Shown: positions 24,301 through 32,641 of the stretch, in pieces | Layout of the letters: every line of letters starts with the position of its first letter | How positions within the stretch are numbered: the stretch's first letter is position 1 | IMG/VR virus record: IMGVR_UViG_3300042876_000444 | Location: 1-36,803 of that record | Source: a virus | Reading direction: 5' to 3' (one strand) | Length of the DNA stretch: 36,803 bases | Position numbers and translations under genes: made by a program | The notes under the pieces: model-generated | What the model saw: only the letters and a program-made list of their open reading frames with translations | The model's database searches: none | What the model was told of the DNA's origin: nothing

Positions 24301-25703
24301 AGGCCCAGGCCGAGGAACTCTTGAACGTGGGCGGCGTTTCCATTAAGCGAAGCCCCGACAAGGGCATGACGATATCCCGCGTCAAGATTTCCCCCGAGAA
24401 CCAACGGGCCATCAAGCTGGACCTGTACGGGACATGGCTCACGGCCGTCGAGCGCCAGGAGCATTTTACCGCATACACCCACTACGTCCGCAGCCTGAAC
24501 GCAGTCTACAAGGGGAACTCGATGGAGTCCCGATCCTTGCGCGATACCATCGTCAATTCCTGGGGCGCCGGTACCATGCGCTACATCGAGGAGCGCATCA
24601 CCGAGATCGCCAACCCCTCAAGCATGGACTCGAGCGCCGGCATCGACAAGATCGTCCGAGCGCTCCGCGGGAACCTGGGCGCCGCGTACCTTGGCTGGAA
24701 AACCTCCGGCATCGTAAAGCAGGCCCTCACCTCGCCCGCCCCATTCCTGGCCTACGTTGACCCCGTCACGATGGCCGGAGCGGCGTTCGAGTACCTTTCA
24801 AGCCCCAAGCAATTCGAGGCGGCCGTGAAGCAGTCCGAGGTCATGAAGCACCGCGTCATGAGCCCGATCCTTGAGGCCATCCGGAAGGCGAAGATGGACC
24901 CGGGCGTCAATAAGGCCCTGGCCACGGTATCCGACCTGGGCATGAAGGGCCTCGAGGCCGTGGACTGGCTTTCCGTTTCCATCGGCTGGAAGGCCGTCTA
25001 CAACTCAGCACAGGGGAAGATAAGCAAGGGAGGCGAATTCGCCACCATCGGGGCCAAGACCTACCGAGTCCAGCCCGGCGAACACCAGGAGCACGTCTAT
25101 ACCGCCAGCGAGATAGCCGACGACATCACCCTGGAGTGCCAGCCGTCCGCCGATCCGGCCGACCTGGCCCCGCTCTTCAAGAGCAAAGGGAAGGGCGGCG
25201 AGGCCCTTAAGGCCTTCACGCAATTCCAAAGCGCCCTGAACGTGATTTACCAGCAGATATCATACGACGTGCCCAACGCCATCAAGAACAAGCGCCTGGG
25301 CGCGGCCGTCCGCATGATCGGGGCCTATGTCCTGGCCGGGATCCTGGTCGGCATGGTCTCGCGCGGTCCTGAGGACGACGACGACGACAAGCGGGACGAC
25401 GTGGCGTTCTGGGCCATGACGCAATTCACGGACTCCGTCCCACTCGTTTCGTCCTACGTCACCGGCCTGGCCAAGAAAGTCGTCACAGGCTCGAACGAGC
25501 GGCCCTATCAAAGCCCTATGTTCCCATTCGTATCGGAGATTTACGCAGGATCGATCAATGTCACAGATGGCGACTGGCAGAAGGCAGCGCAGAACTTCGC
25601 GGAGGCCGTCGGCTACGGGGTCGGCTTGCCAGTATCGGGAGTCAAGGAAGCGATTCGGGCGGGCGAGGAAGGCCCGGGCGCCTTAGTAGGGAGAAGGAAC
25701 TAG
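18396..25703 (+). CDS. Giant polyvalent internal virion protein with two zincin motifs
   Basis: A protein of 2435 residues. ATG 18396 is chosen, in an ATGA overlap, over a GTG thirty bases upstream. Residues about 185-235 are hydrophobic. HEMVHSF at 684-690 is a zinc metallopeptidase motif with a helical follow-up (RLAYSFEKYLETG). Residues about 960-1220 resemble the LPD23 domain of large polyvalent proteins: GWFQGKYDGKWRTEISD, then HEIQH at 1081-1085 and EGFAKGAN. A long coiled coil spans about 1440-1640. A helical core follows, with a membrane segment near 2306-2322 and a DDDDD run after it. Such proteins are packaged and ejected into the host with the DNA to aid entry or counter defences. 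The role is inferred from domain style and location. Confidence 0.75.
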   Translation: MSDIYEATDSIFEKRLGVLREKYPDAVTGMDQNQQQLTDSIYTRSLAQTFNDLPPEDQEDEAYKLMSSVLVSKMLRQDASTVYDNWDATVETWQGSKIRPKDFFDRTRMAWNSGVLNTQLGIAYSKKMTQEINGEDTAQIDQEIAAIEAKMPPSIQYKDILPRAFFGATEMVGQIVQNQVEGYKAGLPRATALAGTGAALAAAAGVAGPQALVPEEILTVPGLAGAMFTVGLVSSSVETMAKIEAGLAYKEMRSWKDENGQALDPAIMQQAAMAIGGVNGFIEFAQDVFLPGVGEIPKELLKKSLGEGMMKVFAKDSLKGPVMALAKRLGVDKAAAALGKAGAAKVLTETAKTAIGETSQEVAQEVVSVIGEEWSKALSNNLKGTQFEAARPEDIKERLVQVATDSVLSFGLYGAVAHGAKGAVSLAQGRGKINAQAKADVDAATPALKEIFGTPDGEAAVRTEKGDIYVQTRKGSTSAEGATAAKVLAGSPKTGEKYGVADYTIEGDTVRISDVTVDPTLADSDAVVEALIRKVAEDAPGLQIDVDTENEAVQAVVSRMTEQNPRGKEFGVQWYEADSDIGQVRDFVGFKQKMAQVFTKATTEQIDFTAWQVKQRAARVGMTPEAYIRKWYAPEAFTKTMPVEAERAVAAMDTRRNIMGTTVFRDSRALIYAAQSADFRTLQHEMVHSFFNEIEETQAEDYQTLSSAFGVVDEQGKARAWTDHDRERLAYSFEKYLETGQAENPAMRNILQKIVDWMVSTYRTIAGKMKVTPEIKAAFDQMFADPTSPISEAAQTVAEKAEQAPLFQEAQGARSVSTIIFKFPESLKAYSDIHSQAQVSGVLNVFGRGVVDAKGNMKIGDVGSSHAQLGQGMTDAKRFYFGYSREKQAVYVVAKNGMDESYIRSPAVLQKILSSVFDKYRLNVAQGKRLAFAEKEGPGVLFQYAGEGSELETKEKKSLSVAKAMQEKGESQETIRLATGWFQGKYDGKWRTEISDKSAFYFHADRLQENKAVRLGEILDYPELYKKYPEIKNVSVASLPKRDEAYGPVAALGEDRAGNKYLLVNAEAMPNQWELDKVIAHEIQHWIQEKEGFAKGANSDEIRERRAELKKEWEIVSTAYNMARDLAKGGSIDTIISQYEEINERPIDYREMSLAMNESVEDLKAQEETLRIQLEPLGVLSDKSISIYHLTAGEIEARDVESRFGLSDSQRKAIPPYSSENIPEKEAILFQLTDDEILKTARDSTDWKDFMGVLEAFGDNDEKTEGMSKEQKEAWYKEAFDRLRQDGEPDQKRPAAEADQEFRQKVSGRMGEFLQAIYYAILGPDQNNAPADAEEAALFDRQAEIQTRLEKDMHPTVKNAALTVGRGKELTERTEKAILTLMRKDGAVSEYRRWWAELMQDEELQDVDETATAEALPEIDDGEGRPRTSIEDRLRLQRAVKNEELRKKIATGEIVVDRDVAAYVKDLDEQKSGLEEKLATAQKDYQDIDGRLTTYEKHFRHLTRDLAEREKEIKAQDKELADLLEGRERAKDRAKQAREASAEKQASLFEALSSARKESRLAIKTIKEELAALKDKEVDQARVDAMDRAEAKIEEYKGHVKEIQDRKKEAKRIRDYKLELADRIMAKIPQSVAFEQREEIRALQKALDPHFRRARIKWKGEYLDIATLRDNPEFARDSGLSAEVIDMLSKRSLGEWSLADLEELARRIDDLVAMGRRKRDFEVLEWKRDRYLLTRGIINDVLAAGKYKPASASGSDERGKQLKKMDNFSRSVFLQTHNMARIANQLDGGTNGWNTKALVTDERAARAEKLRNMDRRIEKIQAEMKRLNLTPQDLYKVKKTITGIGPDKSDVTFTASDLMYIRIGLENKETRAAIMFGNLANQKERAETDRTILELEANEKIVTLQRAISEALTPEMIELTDLIGQDFEDEFGRMNDVFIKEFNNTMSQVAAYVPMIRQDTSASGEKHEKAQAEELLNVGGVSIKRSPDKGMTISRVKISPENQRAIKLDLYGTWLTAVERQEHFTAYTHYVRSLNAVYKGNSMESRSLRDTIVNSWGAGTMRYIEERITEIANPSSMDSSAGIDKIVRALRGNLGAAYLGWKTSGIVKQALTSPAPFLAYVDPVTMAGAAFEYLSSPKQFEAAVKQSEVMKHRVMSPILEAIRKAKMDPGVNKALATVSDLGMKGLEAVDWLSVSIGWKAVYNSAQGKISKGGEFATIGAKTYRVQPGEHQEHVYTASEIADDITLECQPSADPADLAPLFKSKGKGGEALKAFTQFQSALNVIYQQISYDVPNAIKNKRLGAAVRMIGAYVLAGILVGMVSRGPEDDDDDKRDDVAFWAMTQFTDSVPLVSSYVTGLAKKVVTGSNERPYQSPMFPFVSEIYAGSINVTDGDWQKAAQNFAEAVGYGVGLPVSGVKEAIRAGEEGPGALVGRRN

Positions 25704-28700
25704 ATGGCGAAGCTGAAAACCATAGCCGGCGACCTCCAGGTGAACGGGGCCATCGACGCCGTCGGAGGCCTGAACTCCAACGCGCAGATTTCCATTACGA
25801 CGAAATCATCGGCCGCTAACGGGTCGGTCCAGGTCATCCGAGGCGACCTCGCAGCGGCCCAGGCGGCGATATCCGACATGGCCGACGACGGTAAACTGAC
25901 GCCTGTCGAAAAGCAGGCTCTCCTCACCATTTGGAACGGAATCGAGAGCGAACGCCCGCGCGTCATCGCCCAGGCCCATTCCGTCGGGATCCAGGACTCC
26001 GACGCATCCCTCGTGGCCTACAATGCCGCGTACACGGCCCTGTACAATTACCTTTTTGGAACGGGTGGCGTCCTCGTGTCCATGGAAACAACGGCCACGA
26101 TCATCCGCGCGACGATGGTATCGCTTTTCAATGCTTACTATTCCTCCCTCACCATCAGCACGGATATCCAGGAGGCCATGCTCCAGGGAATAAGCGATGC
26201 CCAGGCCGCGGCCGACGCAGGCGCGAAGGTCTGGATCTCCTCCTCCCAGCCGACGATCTCCACCCGCCCGAACGCGATCAACGGCGACACCTGGGTCAAT
26301 ACCGGGTCCGTCGTCAACGGCCGCAACCCGATGCTCCTGGCCGTCGGTGGTGCGTGGCTCTTGCAGGATTCCGAGCTTCCGCTCGACCCGGCGGCGTACT
26401 ACAGCTTCGACGATCATCCGGACTTCCCGGACAGACTAGACGGAATTTCATATACGAGCAACTTCGCTACGGCGGACGGATGGACAGCAAACGCGAACGG
26501 GCCTATCACGGTATCGGGCGGCTCGCTAGTCGTCGCCGCGAATCAGCAGTACGCCTATCGGGCTGGAGACTTCAACGGGAAAAACGTCCGCGTCAAGATA
26601 ACCGCGGGCTCTGCGGGAACTTACTACATCGGATATCGAACCACGGGCGGAACGTACAAGCTCACGGCCTTCCCACGTGTTTTCGCCTCTGGAGAATCAG
26701 CCCTCATAAACGCCAGCATCGCTGAGGCTACCTCTCATGTCTTCGTTGGCAACGGTACGCAGGCCTTCACCATGCAGAAGGCGCAGATCGGCACCGGCGA
26801 ATACTCTTCTCCGACCCCCGACAACTCCGGCAAAGGGAACAACCTCACGGCCTACGGCGTAACCCCTTGCGATGGAATAAGTGGCAAGGGGATCATGTTC
26901 GACGGCGTGAACGACTATCTCAGAACGATCCTACCCCTCGACGCAGTTCCCGACGTTTGGAATATCGAATTCGAGTACGTTGGGCATCTCCTTGCAACTC
27001 GGCAAACCTTTGTAAACTACAAAGGCTACTCGAATACCGCAGGGTATATCGATGCTAGACGACAAGAAAATACCAACGACTTAGCTTTCTCTTACTGTTC
27101 GGGCTCAACCTATGCAATGGTGCAGTTCTCTAATTTCTTTGTCGGATTCACCGATGTACGATGCAAAATCGCATTTGAAATCAACTGGGCAACCGGAGTA
27201 ATAAAGGCATGGCGTAACGGAGCTTATATCGGAAGCGTGACAATGGCTACTCCGGTAAAACCCACAGCCGGATCATACATTTACTACGGATCGTACCAGG
27301 GAACAAACCATTTCACGGTTGGAACCATAGACGAGCTTGTCCTTTTCTTCCGCGCTCTCACCGACGCCGAAGCCCGCGGCCTCTACCTCGCCAAGGCCCT
27401 GCCCAAGGTCTACACGCTCGCCAACTGGCAGAGCGACCAGGCCGCAAGCGACAGCGTCATAACGCCGGGCGAAAAGCTGGCCATTTACTCGCGCTGGTAC
27501 GCGATCAACGGCGACGGATCGACCACGGGCACGTACTGGACCGCGCGCGCCGCCGCCGACGCGCTGAGCTTCTCGACGACCACCGGCCCGCTCAAGACGC
27601 TCATCGACGCCCGCGATGCGCTGAACGCCTACCTCTACACGTCGACCGGTATTCTCTCGGCCGCCTACTGGCTCAACAACATCCAGATCGTGCCGGCGAC
27701 GTATCAAGCCGCTTGGGCCACTTACGACGCGGCGCTCGACGCCCTCGATCGCGCAATCGGAGCGACGAATGCCGCAAACGCCGCCGCCGCCGCTCAAGTC
27801 GCTGCCGAAGCATACTCCGACGGGCTCGACGACGCCCTCCGGCTCCAGACGGACCGAGCGATAACCTACTACACCCAGACGGGCGATCCGTCCACGGCCT
27901 GGACCACGGACGCGCTCAAGGTCCTGCACAAGGGCGACTACTGGCGCACAGCGGCCACGGCGCAATGGAAGGTCTGGACGGCGTCCGCCTGGTCCGTCGC
28001 CATAAACGACCCGCTCGCCCAGGCCGCCGCCGACGCCGCGCAGGACACGGCCGATGGCAAGACTACCGTATTCGCCACGCTGGCACTCGCGCAGGCCGGA
28101 GCGGAAATCGGGGACCTCTTCCTCGACGCCGGGCTTCTGTATCGCGCGACCGTGGCCGCAGCATCGATCACCCTGGCCAACTCGACCCGCCTCACGCCGA
28201 AAAGCTGGGGCAGTCTCGCCACCGCGCCGTCTTCCGGCATGATCGCGAACGACACCTACTACAACACGACCTTGAGCGTCTGGTACTACTACAGCGGATC
28301 GGCCTGGGTATCATCGAGCGTATCGATAGCCGACGCGGCGCCGCAGTATCGCGGGATTGGTATTCTCGCAGGCGCCACGACGCGGGCATTCCGCAAGGAC
28401 GCTGTCGACGCCAACGGAACGATAACCAACGGGTCTTCCGTGACGCCGAACGTCGGGGACTGGATGATAAACTACGCGGCCACGAACCTGGCCATCGGTA
28501 TCTATGTTTGGGGCGGATCAACGTGGACGGCGTCAACCGACTACAAATACATCGGCGGAGAAGCGGCAATCGATCTCTGCTACCTCGGAGTCGGCGGGAT
28601 CACCGTCTCCGGCCTCACGACATTCCTCACCGCAATCATTAAAACGCTTTTCGCCAAGTATATCACGATACTCTCCGGAGGCGCTATCAAGGGCGGGACG

Positions 28701-29267
28701 CGCTTCAACGACGCGGGAACGGACCTCGGAAGCGGGACGGGATTCTGGCTTGGGGCGAGCGGCATACTCAAGGCGGTATCGGCCATCCTGGATAACTGCA
28801 CGATTAGCGGGGAGTTTTATGCGAGCAATGGAAGATGCCGCGTCACCGGAGACAGCGTAATTGTAACCAGCTACGACCAACGCGTGGCAGAACCTTCCTC
28901 CGGGTCAAAGCTCGTAATGGACTCAGGAGGGATGGCGTTCTATATAAAAACAAGCGGGACATGGTCACAGCGTGCAACCATTCCTGCATCAGGAGGATTC
29001 TACGACCAAGGCACGAATGGCCTACATACTGAAGGTCCTATTGTTAGCGGCGACACCCTTTCAGTCGATGCGATAATCGATTACGGATATGCCATTATAG
29101 GAGCCTGGCTATCGTGTGAAAGAGTAAAGCTAGACGCTCACGCTACAGATACTGCCCCAGCAATAGATGCGGGATCATTAGTAAGGGCTTACTCCTCAGA
29201 TGACGGTCCACGATATTGTGACGATTCTAGCTGGAAACATTTTCAGATGATAGCAGGATGGCGCTAA
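25704..29267 (+). CDS. Tail fibre / receptor-binding protein
   Basis: A 1187-residue protein starting the base after the giant gene stop. Residues 60-170 and 585-690 are two divergent copies of a helical unit (LTPVEKQALLTIWNGI versus ITPGEKLAIYSRWYAI, both followed by a YNYLF/NAYLYT and a second helix). A LamG-like lectin fold begins near 231 (AAYYSFDDHPDFPD) and ends near 565 (DELVLFFRALTDAEARGL). Another beta module at about 247-372 interrupts it. Residues 950-1187 are a beta-rich tip with A/T-richer DNA. The likely role is adsorption to surface glycans. The modular make-up and late position support a fibre or spike. Confidence 0.78.
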   Translation: MAKLKTIAGDLQVNGAIDAVGGLNSNAQISITTKSSAANGSVQVIRGDLAAAQAAISDMADDGKLTPVEKQALLTIWNGIESERPRVIAQAHSVGIQDSDASLVAYNAAYTALYNYLFGTGGVLVSMETTATIIRATMVSLFNAYYSSLTISTDIQEAMLQGISDAQAAADAGAKVWISSSQPTISTRPNAINGDTWVNTGSVVNGRNPMLLAVGGAWLLQDSELPLDPAAYYSFDDHPDFPDRLDGISYTSNFATADGWTANANGPITVSGGSLVVAANQQYAYRAGDFNGKNVRVKITAGSAGTYYIGYRTTGGTYKLTAFPRVFASGESALINASIAEATSHVFVGNGTQAFTMQKAQIGTGEYSSPTPDNSGKGNNLTAYGVTPCDGISGKGIMFDGVNDYLRTILPLDAVPDVWNIEFEYVGHLLATRQTFVNYKGYSNTAGYIDARRQENTNDLAFSYCSGSTYAMVQFSNFFVGFTDVRCKIAFEINWATGVIKAWRNGAYIGSVTMATPVKPTAGSYIYYGSYQGTNHFTVGTIDELVLFFRALTDAEARGLYLAKALPKVYTLANWQSDQAASDSVITPGEKLAIYSRWYAINGDGSTTGTYWTARAAADALSFSTTTGPLKTLIDARDALNAYLYTSTGILSAAYWLNNIQIVPATYQAAWATYDAALDALDRAIGATNAANAAAAAQVAAEAYSDGLDDALRLQTDRAITYYTQTGDPSTAWTTDALKVLHKGDYWRTAATAQWKVWTASAWSVAINDPLAQAAADAAQDTADGKTTVFATLALAQAGAEIGDLFLDAGLLYRATVAAASITLANSTRLTPKSWGSLATAPSSGMIANDTYYNTTLSVWYYYSGSAWVSSSVSIADAAPQYRGIGILAGATTRAFRKDAVDANGTITNGSSVTPNVGDWMINYAATNLAIGIYVWGGSTWTASTDYKYIGGEAAIDLCYLGVGGITVSGLTTFLTAIIKTLFAKYITILSGGAIKGGTRFNDAGTDLGSGTGFWLGASGILKAVSAILDNCTISGEFYASNGRCRVTGDSVIVTSYDQRVAEPSSGSKLVMDSGGMAFYIKTSGTWSQRATIPASGGFYDQGTNGLHTEGPIVSGDTLSVDAIIDYGYAIIGAWLSCERVKLDAHATDTAPAIDAGSLVRAYSSDDGPRYCDDSSWKHFQMIAGWR

Positions 29268-29824
29268 TGAAGTATTTCTTCAGAACAACCGACAATCTTG
29301 GGACTCCAAACGTGGTAGACGCACGCACTGGGATTTTTTCAAACGCAGAAAGTATTGAAGGATACTATTGTGTAGATATTGACAAATATCCTGAATATTT
29401 TCCCAACGTAGAAGACGAACGCACAAAAGAACGAAGGATTGTCCAGCGCGGACTGATGGAAGGATGGGAAAATCTTCCGCTCAAAACCTTCGACCCGGAA
29501 ACTGGACAATTTGCTGACTTTGATCCCTATGCCTGCGAAGCGCTTCAGCGATGGTATCGCCGAGATCATGTTATACAACCATCGATAGTAAAAGCAATAA
29601 ATCCCGGCACCGAGTACAAGAAGATCCGCCGCGCCATGCTCGCCATCCTCGACGCGCTCAAGGACAAGAAGCTCGAAGAGCACGAGGACATCATCGCTTT
29701 CCGCGAGTACAGCGCGAGCATCGAGGCCTTCATAGACGCGAATCCCAAGAGCGTGAAGCGGGACATGCGCGAGATAAATGGGACGAAGAAAAAAGACAAG
29801 GAGGGCGCAGATGGCGGTTTGTGA
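29267..29824 (+). CDS. Possible tail fibre assembly chaperone
   Basis: A 185-residue protein. The start at ATG 29267 (TAATG overlap with the fibre stop) is preferred over ATG 29258 because AGGA at 29254-29257 gives proper spacing only to the former. N-terminal strands (KYFFRTTDNLGTPNVVDARTGIF) are followed by aromatic-rich turns and a helical C-terminus (KKIRRAMLAILDALKDKK). The first 110 codons are A/T-rich like the fibre tip, whereas the rest is GC-rich. A small gene right after a fibre with matching composition is typical of a cognate chaperone. No family match is claimed. Confidence 0.5.
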   Translation: MKYFFRTTDNLGTPNVVDARTGIFSNAESIEGYYCVDIDKYPEYFPNVEDERTKERRIVQRGLMEGWENLPLKTFDPETGQFADFDPYACEALQRWYRRDHVIQPSIVKAINPGTEYKKIRRAMLAILDALKDKKLEEHEDIIAFREYSASIEAFIDANPKSVKRDMREINGTKKKDKEGADGGL

Positions 29825-30173
29825 CGCGCACGAAGGAATGGCGGGAAACATCGAGCACCTGAGAAAAAGTGTTGACCAACTCTACGACCTCAACCGGCAG
29901 GCGCTAAAAGAAGCGGGAGAGACGACGCGGTCAATGGCCCAGCTCTTCGAGAGCACTGCGCAAAACGAGAACAACCTCCGCGAATTCAAAGCCGAAAGCT
30001 CCGCACACCTGAGCGCCCAGGACAAGAAGATGGACGACATCCTCGCCGCCGTGTCCGCCCTCAAGCGCCGCCGGTCTCCCGCCAAGAGCATTGCCATCGT
30101 CGCCGCGTCGCTCCTCGGGGGCGGAGGGCTGGCGTCCATCATCAACGCAGTTTTTGGAGGCGTGAAGAAATGA
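29811..30173 (+). CDS. XhlA-like coiled-coil membrane protein of the lysis module
   Basis: A 120-residue protein. GGAGGG at 29800-29805 fixes the start at ATG 29811, inside the end of the previous gene. A coiled coil at about residues 12-82 (VDQLYDLNRQALKEA..., LREFKAESSAHLSAQDKK) is followed by a basic RRR cluster and one C-terminal transmembrane helix (IAIVAASLLGGGGLASIINAVF). This topology matches XhlA-type proteins and other small lysis-associated membrane proteins. It directly precedes an endolysin with an ATGA overlap. It may assist the holin encoded downstream. Confidence 0.55.
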   Translation: MAVCDAHEGMAGNIEHLRKSVDQLYDLNRQALKEAGETTRSMAQLFESTAQNENNLREFKAESSAHLSAQDKKMDDILAAVSALKRRRSPAKSIAIVAASLLGGGGLASIINAVFGGVKK

Positions 30174-30649
30174 TCCACCGCGACCTAAACCTTTTGACAG
30201 ACGACATGCGCCACCGGCTCAACACCGCCATCGCGCGGCTCATCCAGGCCGACCTCCCGACCTATGTCTACGAGACGCTCCGGGACGACGAGGTGCAAGC
30301 CGCCTACTGCGCGCAGGGACGGATGCCGCTTGATGAAGTGAACGCGCTCCGGAAGTCGGCAGGACTCTACCTCATCACCGAGGCGCAGAACCGATCCAAG
30401 ATCACGACCGATCCGCCCGGAGGCCTGGCGACCGTCTACAAGGGCGTCGGACACGGCAATGGGACGGCCGCCGATCTTGTCCCGCTGCGCGACGGAGACC
30501 TCTGGTGGAATGCGCCCGAAGAGGAATGGACCAAGCGCGGGGTGATCTATGAAAGCGCCGGCCTGGTATGGGGCGGGCGATGGGCAAAGTACGGGGCGCC
30601 CGGATGGGACGGCCCCCATGTTCAGTTGCCGAGGAGGACCCCTGCATGA
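30170..30649 (+). CDS. Endolysin, M15-family peptidase
   Basis: A 159-residue protein. GHGNGTAAD at 94-102 matches the M15 motif HxxGxAxD, giving zinc ligands His95 and Asp102. Glu128 in YESAGLVWGG is the probable general base, and His150 in GPHVQL the third ligand. This is the L-alanyl-D-glutamate or D-Ala-D-Ala peptidase type of phage lysin, cutting peptidoglycan stem peptides. There is no signal peptide, so it needs a holin; one lies at 32642. It overlaps neighbours on both sides by ATGA. Confidence 0.82.
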   Translation: MIHRDLNLLTDDMRHRLNTAIARLIQADLPTYVYETLRDDEVQAAYCAQGRMPLDEVNALRKSAGLYLITEAQNRSKITTDPPGGLATVYKGVGHGNGTAADLVPLRDGDLWWNAPEEEWTKRGVIYESAGLVWGGRWAKYGAPGWDGPHVQLPRRTPA

Positions 30650-32640
30650 GCATGAACCCTGTCAACAGCACGAGCGGCTATTCATACGCGGAGGTTGTGA
30701 GTCTTGATACTGATGGCACCCTCGCGCTCCAGGTTGGCGATCGAGTCGCCGTCAAGATATCGGGGCACAATGCCGCCGGGAATATCCCGACAGCATCGGT
30801 TGGCGTCGTCGGAGGGTCTGAGGTAGGCGTCGCGCAAGAATGGTCTCTGTACAACGGGGCCGTTGACCTCCTCGAACGGTTCTTCGTCATCACCATCACC
30901 GAAGCGCGCACGGCGGCCATAAGGCTGTCCCTCACGTCTGGCTTGACCGTCGTCGATATGCAGGCCCTCCAGGTCCGTCCCGATGCCGGGGAGACGATAA
31001 CCGTCGTCGACCACCGGCCCGCCTATGGCGCTTCCGCGACGATCCAGTCCGGCATGATATCGGCTTCGGGGGACGATACCCTAGCCATTGCGGGAGGATG
31101 GAACCGTGCGGGAACGGCACTAGCCAATGAACAGATCGGCGGAGTCGCGGCCGATGGATACCGTCGCAGCGGGCGGGGTGGCATTTGGTGGAGAGCATTC
31201 TCTTCCGCTCAGAGCGACATCAGGGGCACGGCTACCTTCGGCGACAATGACACCTGGTTAGCGGACATCATCTTCCTCGTTTCGGCCGTATCTGGGCCCG
31301 TCGGGCATACCCTGGCCTACAACGCCAACGGTGCCACGCACGGAAGCGCCCCGGCATCAAGCTCCAATGCGGCGGACGCGCAGATTTCTGTCGCGGCCCG
31401 GCCGATCCACATGGTCCGCTTCGGATACATCTTCACCGGCTGGAACACCGCCGCCAACGGATCGGGCACGGCCTACGCCGCAGGCGCCACGCTCACGATG
31501 CCCGACGCGGACGTGACGCTCTACGCCCAATGGACGGCCTACGTGGGAGGGCCGCGCGTTATCCGCAACGGGACGCACGACCCGGCCTCCTTGACCGATG
31601 CGCAGGTTCTCGCCGCCGCCGCGCTCAAGGTCTACGTCGAGCATGCCTCCGTTGGTCAGGACGTTTTTGGGGACTCGGACGTTGATTCGAGCACGGGCGT
31701 CGACCATAACGAGCTCACCGACCTATGCGGCCTAGCCCTACTCTACGCGCAGAATCCCCGGTATAGCCTTCTTCGCGATCATCACGCGTCCGGATACTCC
31801 GCCGCCTGGTTCTCTAGCCATAACGGGATCCAGGACAATTTCCGGGGTAATCCAGGACTTGCCGCCAAGCTGTCAGGCTTCGCTTCTTCCCTTTCGGCCC
31901 TCGGGGCTGTCGTTGGGGTGGCCTTCCAGAAGGAATGCTTCATCGACGCTTCGGCCGACCCTGATGCCGATTTCGACGCGATCCGGTCGGCGCATACCAC
32001 GGCCCAGGCGGCGAACCCCGGGGTCGTCATCCCCCTCGTGACCATCCCGATCGAGACAGCGGCGAACACCGACCACAACCCAACATCACGTCAGCACTCA
32101 AACGTAATGATCCGCCAGTATGGCGTCGAGAACAATCTCCCGCTTTGGGATATCGCCGACATGCAGTCCGACGGAGGAACGGAAATATCTGGCGGCCGGG
32201 AGTGCATGGTCTCATCATACAGTTCGGACGGCGGGCACCTGAACGAGGCAGGAAAATTGAAGATCGGCGGCTCCGTGTGGCGCCTTTTATCTCTATCCGC
32301 AAGCATCTTAGGAGGTGGAATTGTGGCGAGCTTAGCGTATACGCCTACCGTCGGGGCAATGAAGAACTTCAACGACGCATCGGGAACTAAGACGATTTCC
32401 AACGGCGCGGCCAAGGGGACGCTCGCCGCCGCGGCTGTCGTCTATTCTCTTCTCGGGACAAAGGGTATCCCCCTTGTGACTGTCGGGGCAGGCGTGACGG
32501 CCTACTACTCGACGGACCCAGAACTGGCCATGGACTCGACGAGTCGGAACTGGACGCAGATATCGGGGGCTCTCACGGCACGACCCGCGGCGATCGCCTT
32601 TTCCGGGACGGGGACCTACGAGCTTTTCGTAGGAGAATAG
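30646..32640 (+). CDS. SGNH-family hydrolase with Listeria-Bacteroides repeat (tail spike or surface enzyme)
   Basis: A 664-residue protein starting at ATG 30646 after GAGGAGG. Residues 1-215 are beta-rich and of unknown fold. Residues 222-297 are a Listeria-Bacteroides/Flg_new repeat (LAYNANG, FGYIFTGWNTAANGSG, LYAQW). An SGNH-type hydrolase follows: VEHASVG with Ser335 as nucleophile, then DGGHLNEAG with Asp528-x2-His531, the family's catalytic pair. The last 100 residues are another beta module. SGNH enzymes remove acyl groups from polysaccharides or lipids. On a phage this would suit deacetylation of host surface glycan. Whether it is a virion component is not shown by sequence. Confidence 0.7.
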   Translation: MSMNPVNSTSGYSYAEVVSLDTDGTLALQVGDRVAVKISGHNAAGNIPTASVGVVGGSEVGVAQEWSLYNGAVDLLERFFVITITEARTAAIRLSLTSGLTVVDMQALQVRPDAGETITVVDHRPAYGASATIQSGMISASGDDTLAIAGGWNRAGTALANEQIGGVAADGYRRSGRGGIWWRAFSSAQSDIRGTATFGDNDTWLADIIFLVSAVSGPVGHTLAYNANGATHGSAPASSSNAADAQISVAARPIHMVRFGYIFTGWNTAANGSGTAYAAGATLTMPDADVTLYAQWTAYVGGPRVIRNGTHDPASLTDAQVLAAAALKVYVEHASVGQDVFGDSDVDSSTGVDHNELTDLCGLALLYAQNPRYSLLRDHHASGYSAAWFSSHNGIQDNFRGNPGLAAKLSGFASSLSALGAVVGVAFQKECFIDASADPDADFDAIRSAHTTAQAANPGVVIPLVTIPIETAANTDHNPTSRQHSNVMIRQYGVENNLPLWDIADMQSDGGTEISGGRECMVSSYSSDGGHLNEAGKLKIGGSVWRLLSLSASILGGGIVASLAYTPTVGAMKNFNDASGTKTISNGAAKGTLAAAAVVYSLLGTKGIPLVTVGAGVTAYYSTDPELAMDSTSRNWTQISGALTARPAAIAFSGTGTYELFVGE

Positions 32641-32641
32641 C

